Positions 45,836-53,107 of a stretch of 64,000 nt of DNA are shown one piece after another. This DNA is from Crenothrix sp043729335 (GTDB lineage Bacteria > Pseudomonadota > Gammaproteobacteria > Methylococcales > Methylomonadaceae): NCBI RefSeq assembly GCF_043729335.1, contig NZ_JAYTLQ010000057.1:62001-126000 (forward strand). Reading direction: 5' to 3'. The position numbers and the translations under genes are program-made. The notes beneath the pieces were generated by a model that was not told the origin of the DNA, searched no databases, and saw only the letters and a program-made list of their open reading frames with translations. Position 1 is the first letter of the stretch. Every line of letters begins with the position of its first letter.

Positions 45836-47662
45836 CTATTCGCCATCTAAAAAGCAGCGCAGTTGTTCTGATCTTGACGGATGTCTCAGTTTTCTTAACG
45901 CTTTGGCTTCTATCTGCCGTATGCGTTCACGAGTCACGTCAAATTGTTTACCCACCTCTTCCAGGGTGTGGTCTGTATTCATGTTAATGCCAAAACGCAT
46001 ACGCAGAACCTTCGCTTCCCTGGCCGTTAATCCAGCCAGTACATTTTGGGTCGATTCGCGTAAACCGGCAATGGTTGCCGATTCAACAGGTGACAATACT
46101 TTAGCATCTTCTATGAAATCTCCCAAATGCGAATCTTCATCATCACCAATCGGGGTTTCCATAGAAATCGGTTCTTTGGCTATTTTCAATACCTTACGAA
46201 CTTTATCTTCTGGCATTTCCATACGGTCGGCCAGCTCTTCCGGTGTCGCTTCGCGCCCCATTTCCTGTAAAATTTGCCGTGAAACCCTGTTCAATTTATT
46301 GATGGTTTCGATCATGTGCACCGGAATACGTATAGTCCGAGCTTGGTCGGCAATAGAGCGGGTAATCGCCTGTCTGATCCACCATGTTGCATAGGTCGAA
46401 AATTTGTAACCACGACGGTATTCAAATTTGTCTACTGCTTTCATTAAACCAATGTTGCCTTCCTGAATTAAATCAAGAAATTGCAAGCCACGATTAGTAT
46501 ATTTTTTCGCAATAGATATCACCAATCTTAAATTGGCTTCAATCATTTCCTTTTTGGCGCGTCGGGCTTTGGCTTCGCCGATAGACATACGGCGGTTAAT
46601 ATCTTTTAAGCCGCTGATCGTTAATCCAAATTCTTCTTCAATGCCAATCAGTACCTTTTGTGCTTTTTTAATGTCTTTTTCATGCTCTTTAATAACCGAA
46701 AAATACTTGTTGTCGGCTACCAAAAACTGAGTGATCCAATCAATATTGGTTTCGTGTTCAGGGAAAGTTGAGACAAATTCTTTGCGCGGCATTTTGGCTT
46801 TATTAACGAAAATATCCATAATAATGCCTTCTTGCTCACGAGTAGCTGCAACGCCGTCTGGAATGATGCCAGACAGTTTTTTGAGATACTGTGGTGTCCA
46901 CTTGAATTCCATGAACAACTCTGCCAAAACACCCAGCGCTTGCTCAGTTTTTTCGCTGGTATAGTCGTGTTTTTTAACCGCTGCTGAGACCGTTTTTAGC
47001 TGAATTCTAAGTACTTCAACTTTTTCTTTGATGTCATCATAATTGATGCCTTTCAATTCTTCTTCGGCAGTTGTTTCTGCTTCGGTTTCTGCTTCTTCAA
47101 CAACATCATCTAACGCTTGAGAGATGATCAGTTCTTCAGGTTCTGATAAATCCACCAAGCCTGAAATCAAATCAGTGAGTCGAATACCGCCTTCTTCGGT
47201 AGAAATATTATCAAAAGACTGGATGAAGTCTTCAACAACTACACAAGAACGCGCCAATGCTTTAATGAGTTGTTGCTGGCCTTCTTCTATGCGTTTGGCA
47301 ATTTTTAGTTCGTCAGCGCGGGTAAGTAGCTCAACCGAGCCCATTTCGCGCATGTACATGCGGACGGGATCTGTGGTACGGCCAAATTCGCTATCGACAG
47401 AGGCGAGTGCTGCCACTTCTTCTGCGTCTTCGTCATCGGTGGTAACGGCGGCTTGATCAGTGATTAATGAGTCTTCGTCGGGAGCGGATTCATATACCTG
47501 AATGCCCATATCATTGATCATGCTAATGATATCTTCAATTTGTTCAGGATCAACAATGTCAGGCGGCAAGTGATCGTTAACTTCGGCATACGTCAGGTAG
47601 CCCTGAAGTTTGCCTTTAGCAATCAGTTGTTTGAGTTGAGATTGTTGTTGCTCTTGGTTCAT
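45836..47662 (-). CDS. rpoD: RNA polymerase sigma factor RpoD (sigma70)
   Basis: This is the primary sigma factor, 608 residues. Region 1.1 is N-terminal. Region 1.2 is marked by DPVRMYMREMGSVELLTR, and a large acidic non-conserved insert follows. Region 2 has NLRLVISIAKKYTNRGLQFLDLIQEGN and YATWWIRQAITRSIADQART. Region 4 ends in VTRERIRQIEAKALRKLRHPSR with the -35-binding helix-turn-helix. It is in the conserved rpsU-(yqeY)-dnaG-rpoD order. A TATAAT (47715-47720) 53 bp upstream may be an internal promoter. Confidence 0.98.
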   Translation of the reverse strand: MNQEQQQSQLKQLIAKGKLQGYLTYAEVNDHLPPDIVDPEQIEDIISMINDMGIQVYESAPDEDSLITDQAAVTTDDEDAEEVAALASVDSEFGRTTDPVRMYMREMGSVELLTRADELKIAKRIEEGQQQLIKALARSCVVVEDFIQSFDNISTEEGGIRLTDLISGLVDLSEPEELIISQALDDVVEEAETEAETTAEEELKGINYDDIKEKVEVLRIQLKTVSAAVKKHDYTSEKTEQALGVLAELFMEFKWTPQYLKKLSGIIPDGVAATREQEGIIMDIFVNKAKMPRKEFVSTFPEHETNIDWITQFLVADNKYFSVIKEHEKDIKKAQKVLIGIEEEFGLTISGLKDINRRMSIGEAKARRAKKEMIEANLRLVISIAKKYTNRGLQFLDLIQEGNIGLMKAVDKFEYRRGYKFSTYATWWIRQAITRSIADQARTIRIPVHMIETINKLNRVSRQILQEMGREATPEELADRMEMPEDKVRKVLKIAKEPISMETPIGDDEDSHLGDFIEDAKVLSPVESATIAGLRESTQNVLAGLTAREAKVLRMRFGINMNTDHTLEEVGKQFDVTRERIRQIEAKALRKLRHPSRSEQLRCFLDGE

Positions 47663-47714
47663 TAGGTATTCACCGATAGTCTATTTCAGAAATGGGACTA
47701 TGCTTAAATCCGCA

Positions 47715-47720
47715 ATTATA
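47715..47720 (-). promoter_or_regulatory. -10 element of a possible internal rpoD promoter
   Basis: TATAAT on the minus strand lies in the dnaG-rpoD gap, 53 bp upstream of the rpoD ATG. The -35 is not near consensus. An extra promoter for rpoD within this operon is known in E. coli. Confidence 0.4.
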
Positions 47721-47747
47721 CTATAGATCATAACTTTGGACAGCACT

Positions 47748-49484
47748 CTATTTTTGTGCTAATAATTTACGCAGTGTTTCTTTTTCGTGTGGTAATAATT
47801 CTGCACCCTTATTCAACAGCTTTTCCAGCGTGCCTGACCTGGCATGACTCAATAATCTCGTCAATGTGTCATTAAAGGTGTCTTCTACCTTGTCTTCCGG
47901 CAGCATTAAATCCAGCATAATAAGCTTTTTTACGGTATTTTCTTGGGCGTTATCTCGATAAAGCTCCATTAAAACGGTCGCGCTGCTTGGGCGATAGGTC
48001 GTGATGGTTTTCACAATATCTTTGAGCAATTCCACGCCGGAAAACTCCAGCTCGTCCCAGTCAATGTTTTTTTGTTCAATCAAGTTGATGATTTGGGGGT
48101 TCTGTAGCAATAATGCAATAGCGGTACGTGCAGATGAGAGGCGACCTGCATTTCTGGCTTTATCTTGTGGTGAATTACGCTGTCCTGGGTTGAATATAAC
48201 TGCTCTTTCTGGAATATCCAGTGTCGCCAAGCCAGATAGGGCTTTCAGATGGCTGATCATCATGTCTTTAAAGGCGCTTTCTGATAGCTTTTCCAAATAC
48301 GGCTTGGCTTTGGCGACCAATTGGGCGCGGCCCTCCATTTCAGTTAGATTTAATTTGGCTGACAGCTGCTCAAAAAAATACGCGGATAAGGCTTGTGCGT
48401 TATGGGTTCGTTCGGTAAATTCAATCAAGCCTTCTTTGCGCACCAGCGAGTCGGGATCATGTTGGCTGGGCAATAGCATAATGCGCAGCTGCCGGCCATC
48501 TTTCATGCTGGTGAAGGCAACTTCCATTGCACGCCACGCCGCTTCGCGCCCCGCTTTGTCGCCATCAAAACAAAAAATCAATTCCGATGAAAAACGAAAT
48601 AACAAATCCAAATGCGCCTGCGATGTTGCCGTGCCCAGTGTTGCTACTGCGTAATTAATACCAGCTTGTGCCAAGGCAATCACATCCATATAGCCTTCAA
48701 CGATTAAAATGCGCTGCGGCTTAGGATTAGTTTGCAGTAATTCATACAGGCCGTACACTTCTTTGCCCTTATGAAATAGCGTGGTTTCCGGTGAGTTCAG
48801 GTATTTAGGCAGCGAATCGTCCAAAACCCTGCCCCCAAAGCCAATCACCCGTCCGCGCTTGTCTCTGATCGGAAACATAATACGGTGGCGAAAACGGTCG
48901 TAAGCCGAGCCATCATCACGCGCGACCAGCAGCCCTGCATCGACAAGCGTATTAGCAGGAAAGCGTTCGGTGAGGGTGTTCCAAGCATTGGGCGCGTAGC
49001 CGAGCATGAATTGACCTGCTATGTCGCCGGTGATACCGCGATTTTTTAAATAATCGACTGCTATCTTGCCATCGGTACTGGCGCGGAGTTGCTGCACATA
49101 CAATGCAGTGACGTGCTCCATCAGTAGATACAGATTGCTGATCGTGTCTTTGGCTTGTGTAGGTTGCTGGTTATTGGCTGATTCACGCGGCACTTCAACC
49201 CCTGCAAACGAGGCTAGATCTTCAATCGCCTCGACAAAATCCAGGTGATTAAAATCCATCACAAAGCTGATGGCATTGCCGCTGACACCGCAACCAAAGC
49301 AATGGTAAAACTGCTTGGTGCGGTTAACAGAGAAACTGGGGCTTTTTTCGGTGTGGAACGGACAGCGTGCCGAGTGGTTAGTGCCGACTTTTTTAAGCGG
49401 CACGTAGCTATCGATCAGGTCGACAATATCAATCCGCGTTAATAAATCATCGATAAATTCGCGTGGAATCCTGCCGCCAGACAT
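47748..49484 (-). CDS. dnaG: DNA primase
   Basis: DnaG makes RNA primers for lagging-strand synthesis. The N-terminal zinc ribbon uses Cys41, His44, Cys62 and Cys65 (CPFHTEKSPSF and YHCFGCG). The central TOPRIM core has RILIVEGYMDVIAL and FCFDGDKAGREAAWRA. The C-terminal helicase-binding region is divergent, as usual. At 578 residues it is complete. It lies between yqeY and rpoD. Confidence 0.97.
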   Translation of the reverse strand: MSGGRIPREFIDDLLTRIDIVDLIDSYVPLKKVGTNHSARCPFHTEKSPSFSVNRTKQFYHCFGCGVSGNAISFVMDFNHLDFVEAIEDLASFAGVEVPRESANNQQPTQAKDTISNLYLLMEHVTALYVQQLRASTDGKIAVDYLKNRGITGDIAGQFMLGYAPNAWNTLTERFPANTLVDAGLLVARDDGSAYDRFRHRIMFPIRDKRGRVIGFGGRVLDDSLPKYLNSPETTLFHKGKEVYGLYELLQTNPKPQRILIVEGYMDVIALAQAGINYAVATLGTATSQAHLDLLFRFSSELIFCFDGDKAGREAAWRAMEVAFTSMKDGRQLRIMLLPSQHDPDSLVRKEGLIEFTERTHNAQALSAYFFEQLSAKLNLTEMEGRAQLVAKAKPYLEKLSESAFKDMMISHLKALSGLATLDIPERAVIFNPGQRNSPQDKARNAGRLSSARTAIALLLQNPQIINLIEQKNIDWDELEFSGVELLKDIVKTITTYRPSSATVLMELYRDNAQENTVKKLIMLDLMLPEDKVEDTFNDTLTRLLSHARSGTLEKLLNKGAELLPHEKETLRKLLAQK

Positions 49485-49505
49485 TAAACTACCCCGACAT
49501 GTAAC

Positions 49506-49955
49506 TTACCCAGCTAGGGCGGATTTGATCTTGGAGCCGACTACGGCCATATCAGCACGTCCTTGCATAGGGGCTTTCAGCAGGTTCATGACTTTGCCCA
49601 TGTCTTTAATGGACTCAGCGCCGGATTCAGCTATCGCCGCTTGAATCATGGCATCCATTTCCGCATCAGTCAGGGCTTGCGGTAAATAATCTTGAATGAC
49701 GACTAACTCGGCTTCTTCAATAGCAGTCAGATCAAGTCGTCCCGCATCGTTAAACTGCCTGATGGATTCACGGCGCTGTTTGACCATTTTATCCAACACC
49801 TGGAGCGTGCGTACGTCATCCAGGATAATGCGTTCGTCGACTTCAATCTGCTTAACAGCAGATAAAATCAGGCGAATAACACCTAACTTGTGCTTGTCGC
49901 CGCCTTTCATGGCGGCTTTCATATCGTCCTTGATACGGTCTGTTAACAAATCCAT
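49506..49955 (-). CDS. yqeY: YqeY/GatB-domain protein
   Basis: The 149-residue helical protein resembles the C-terminal YqeY domain of the GatB amidotransferase subunit. Landmarks are MDLLTDRIKDDMKAAMKGGDK, LIEE-like KQRRESIRQFNDAGR, YLPQALTDAEM and the ending MGKVMNLLKAPMQGRADMAVVGSKIKS. It probably acts in tRNA or translation-related work, but no activity is established. It lies 14 bp after rpsU and 21 bp before dnaG. Confidence 0.9.
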   Translation of the reverse strand: MDLLTDRIKDDMKAAMKGGDKHKLGVIRLILSAVKQIEVDERIILDDVRTLQVLDKMVKQRRESIRQFNDAGRLDLTAIEEAELVVIQDYLPQALTDAEMDAMIQAAIAESGAESIKDMGKVMNLLKAPMQGRADMAVVGSKIKSALAG

Positions 49956-49969
49956 TGGTTTGCCTTAAC

Positions 49970-50203
49970 TTACAGAGTAGGACGGCCGCGACGCAGGTTT
50001 TTAAGTGCATAGCGTTCACGCGCCAATTTTTTCAAATGACGTTTAACCGCAGCAGCGCCTTTGCGTTTACGCTCAGCGGTGGGTTTTTCGTAAAACTCAC
50101 GGCGACGTACTTCAGCTAAAACACCGGCTTTTTCGCAGGCACGTTTAAAGCGACGAATCGCGATGTCGAAAGGCTCATTTTCTTTAAGTTTGACTGAAGG
50201 CAT
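49970..50203 (-). CDS. rpsU: 30S ribosomal protein S21
   Basis: The strongly basic 77-residue protein opens MPSVKLKENEPFDIAIRRFK and contains RREFYEKPTAERKRKGAAAVKRH, an unambiguous S21. It is a few residues longer than the common 71-residue form because of an extended C-terminus (ALKNLRRGRPTL). It is the first gene of the macromolecular-synthesis operon. Its 5' leader contains a GC-rich hairpin (AGAGGCGC/GCGCCCCT) at about 50235-50254. Confidence 0.97.
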   Translation of the reverse strand: MPSVKLKENEPFDIAIRRFKRACEKAGVLAEVRRREFYEKPTAERKRKGAAAVKRHLKKLARERYALKNLRRGRPTL

Positions 50204-50272
50204 TTATTAATCCAAGTGTGATAATATTTAATAACAGGGGCGCACAGCGCCTCTAAATAAACTGAACCCTTA

Positions 50273-50300
50273 ATTATACCTTTACTTTTCCAATTTTCAA
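50273..50300 (-). promoter_or_regulatory. rpsU operon promoter
   Basis: On the minus strand TTGAAA (complement of 50295-50300) and TATAAT (complement of 50273-50278) are spaced 16 bp apart. The -35 lies 9 bp from the divergent tsaD start, so tsaD must use a promoter overlapping this one or the rpsU leader region. Confidence 0.7.
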
Positions 50301-50308
50301 AAAAATTC

Positions 50309-51322
50309 ATGTACGTATTGGGCATAGAAACTTCATGTGACGAAACCGCCGTCGCTATTTTTCACAGTAGCAAGGGCTTGGTACATCACTTATTGTACAG
50401 CCAAATCGACATGCACAGCGAATACGGCGGTGTTGTACCAGAGCTTGCATCACGCGATCATATCCGTAAATTAATTCCGTTAGTTAAGCAACTGTTGCAA
50501 GAAAGTGGCTTGACCAATGCCGATTTGGGCGGTATAGCTTATACCGCAGGGCCAGGATTAATGGGTGCGTTATTGGTGGGAGCAGCAACTGCCAGAAGCA
50601 TGGCGTATGCGTTACAAATCCCTGCTGTGGCGGTGCATCACATGGAAGGGCATTTGTTAGCGCCGATGCTGGAAGACAAACCGCCATCGTTTCCGTTTTT
50701 AGCGTTATTAATTTCCGGTGGTCACACATTATTGGTGCATGTTAACGGTATTGGCCAGTACGAATTGCTGGGCGAATCGTTGGATGATGCAGTGGGTGAA
50801 GCGTTTGATAAGACGGCCAAATTGTTAGGCTTAGGTTATCCGGGCGGGCCAAAATTGTCTGTGTTGGCTGAATTAGGCACGGAAAAAATCCGCTTTCCAC
50901 GTCCGATGACCGATAGACCTGGCTTGGATTTCAGCTTTAGCGGTTTGAAGACTTTTGCGATGAACACCATTAATGCGTCGCCCAAAACCGAACAGGACAA
51001 AGCCGATATAGCCGCCAGTTTTCAGGCGGCGATTGCCGATACGCTCAGTATTAAATGTCGTCGTGCCCTTCGGCAAACTGGACTTGGTCGTTTAGTGGTG
51101 GCCGGTGGTGTGAGCGCTAACGCACAAATTCGTGCAGCGTTAAGCCTTATGGCGACGGGCGAAAATGCCGAGATTTATTTTCCCAGAGCACAATTTTGCA
51201 CCGATAACGGCGCAATGATCGCTTATGCCGGTTGTCAGCGCTTGATGGCGGGGCAAGTGGAAGGCTTGGCGATTACTGCGCGTCCGCGTTGGCCGATGAT
51301 GGAATTATCTTTTACGTGTTAA
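50309..51322 (+). CDS. tsaD: tRNA N6-adenosine threonylcarbamoyltransferase TsaD
   Basis: TsaD transfers threonylcarbamoyl to A37 of ANN-decoding tRNAs, which include the tRNA-Ile nearby. It has the ASKHA-fold start MYVLGIETSCDETAVA, the metal-binding HHMEGH (His111 and His115) and GGHTLLVHV, with FSGLKTFAMN and ARFCTDNGAMIAYAG-like ending. At 337 residues it is standard. The tsaD/rpsU divergent pair is conserved in gammaproteobacteria. Confidence 0.97.
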   Translation: MYVLGIETSCDETAVAIFHSSKGLVHHLLYSQIDMHSEYGGVVPELASRDHIRKLIPLVKQLLQESGLTNADLGGIAYTAGPGLMGALLVGAATARSMAYALQIPAVAVHHMEGHLLAPMLEDKPPSFPFLALLISGGHTLLVHVNGIGQYELLGESLDDAVGEAFDKTAKLLGLGYPGGPKLSVLAELGTEKIRFPRPMTDRPGLDFSFSGLKTFAMNTINASPKTEQDKADIAASFQAAIADTLSIKCRRALRQTGLGRLVVAGGVSANAQIRAALSLMATGENAEIYFPRAQFCTDNGAMIAYAGCQRLMAGQVEGLAITARPRWPMMELSFTC

Positions 51323-51344
51323 TGCGCAGGGATTAGGAGTCCGC

Positions 51345-53099
51345 TTAAGCTTTGTGTAATTGACTCATTAAAAACTCTTCAACCTGAGCTAAAGGTAAAG
51401 GATGGCACAATAAATAACCTTGCGCTTCGTTACAATGATTCTCCTGTAAAAAAGCCAGTTGAGCATCGGTTTCCACACCTTCGCAAGTTACTTGCATGTG
51501 CATGCTATCAGCCATAGACATAATGGCAACGGCAATAGCACTGTTGTTTACACTTTGTTCTAAATTGCGAATAAAACTTTGGTCAATCTTCAAGCGATCA
51601 ATAGGAAAGTTTTTGAGTCGGCTTAAGCTGGAATAACCCGTGCCAAAATCATCTATAGCCAAGTGTACGCCCAGCTGTTTTAGGGAAAGCAGAACGTCCA
51701 GTATCTCATCTTCATCGGACACCAATGCGCTTTCAGTGATTTCTAATTCTAATAGGTGGGCTGGCAGCCCTGTTTCGGCTAATATGATTGCTACTTTGGA
51801 AGGGAAGCTTTTATGCCTTAATTGCAGTGCTGAAATATTAACAGCCATGCGGTTCAGCGTAAGACCCTGATGTCTCCACACACAGGCTTGTTTACAAGCC
51901 TGACGCAAGACCCATTCACCGATATTTATGATGAGATTAGATTCTTCGGCTAACGGAATGAATTCAGCCGGGCTCATACGTCCAAGCTCGGGATTAACCC
52001 AGCGCAGCAAAACTTCCACTCCGCAGAACTTATTGAGTGCGATATCCAATAACGGCTGGTAATACAATTCCAGCTCGTCGTGCTCGATGGCTTTACGTAA
52101 GTGATTTTCTACATTAAGCCGCCGCAAAGCTGCTTCAGTCATCTTGCTTGAGAAATACTGGTAGATATTACCGCCGGCACGCTTAGCGTAGTACATGGCC
52201 ATGTCGGCATTTTTAAGTAATTCTTCCCCAGAGCCACCATCATCGGGGAAAACCGCAATGCCGATGCTGGAAGTGATGTAGATTTCGTTGCCGTCAAATA
52301 GGTGTGGTTCGGCCAGATTAATACGGATACGTTCAGCAACTGTTGCCGCGCTTTCGCTGCGATCAAGACTGGATAAAAGTACCGTAAACTCATCGCCACC
52401 TAAACGTGCCAATGAAATACCTTCTTCGGTGGTACCGGTGCGAATCAATACATCGCTGGCGCGCAGACTTTTTCGCAATCGCTCGCCGGTCTCCTGGAGA
52501 ATAAGATCGCCCAAATGATGACCCAAGGTATCGTTAATACGTTTAAAACCGTCAAGATCTAAAAAAAGCACCGCGAATTTTTTCTTTTCGCGTTGCGCCA
52601 ACGCAATCATGTGTTGCAGGTATTCTCGGAAAAACTGCCGATTGGGGAGTTCGGTTAAGGTATCAAAATAAGCCATACGGTGCAGGCGGCGTTCGCTTTC
52701 TACCAGCTGCAAGGTGGTGTAGCTGCCTCTTAGCATGTAACGTACGCGATGATTCAGCAGGGGGATATTAATGGGCTTGGTAATAAAGTCGGTAGCACCC
52801 ACTTCAAAGGCCTGGTTGATTGAGTCAAAGTCTTCAAGGCCTGTCATCATCAAAACAGGAATATGCTGACTGTTTGGCAGTTTTCTAAGTGCGGTGCAGG
52901 TAGCAAAGCCATCCATTCCATTGGGCATCATAACATCGAGCAACACCGCATTTGCACCGCACACACCCAGTAAAATTAAGCCTTCTTCACCACTAGCCGC
53001 TTCAGTGGTTTGGACACCTACTGCTTGAAGCGCGTTGGCAACCAGCAATCGGATCATCGGATCATCATCAATGATGAGAACGTGAGCTGAATGTTGCAT
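51345..53099 (-). CDS. Response regulator with GGDEF and EAL domains (c-di-GMP turnover)
   Basis: The 584-residue protein has an N-terminal receiver (LIIDDDP; phospho-acceptor Asp55 in VLLDVMMPNGMDG; FITKPI). A GGDEF cyclase domain follows with an intact ARLGGDEF at 231-238. The C-terminal EAL phosphodiesterase domain reads EVLLRW instead of EAL at about 362-366, but keeps EITESAL, DDFGTGYSSL and KIDQSFI, so phosphodiesterase activity remains plausible. The start lies 8 bp after the hybrid kinase stop, implying that the kinase phosphorelay controls c-di-GMP level here. Whether synthesis or breakdown dominates cannot be read from sequence. Confidence 0.88.
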   Translation of the reverse strand: MQHSAHVLIIDDDPMIRLLVANALQAVGVQTTEAASGEEGLILLGVCGANAVLLDVMMPNGMDGFATCTALRKLPNSQHIPVLMMTGLEDFDSINQAFEVGATDFITKPINIPLLNHRVRYMLRGSYTTLQLVESERRLHRMAYFDTLTELPNRQFFREYLQHMIALAQREKKKFAVLFLDLDGFKRINDTLGHHLGDLILQETGERLRKSLRASDVLIRTGTTEEGISLARLGGDEFTVLLSSLDRSESAATVAERIRINLAEPHLFDGNEIYITSSIGIAVFPDDGGSGEELLKNADMAMYYAKRAGGNIYQYFSSKMTEAALRRLNVENHLRKAIEHDELELYYQPLLDIALNKFCGVEVLLRWVNPELGRMSPAEFIPLAEESNLIINIGEWVLRQACKQACVWRHQGLTLNRMAVNISALQLRHKSFPSKVAIILAETGLPAHLLELEITESALVSDEDEILDVLLSLKQLGVHLAIDDFGTGYSSLSRLKNFPIDRLKIDQSFIRNLEQSVNNSAIAVAIMSMADSMHMQVTCEGVETDAQLAFLQENHCNEAQGYLLCHPLPLAQVEEFLMSQLHKA

Positions 53100-53107
53100 G
53101 TTTATTC

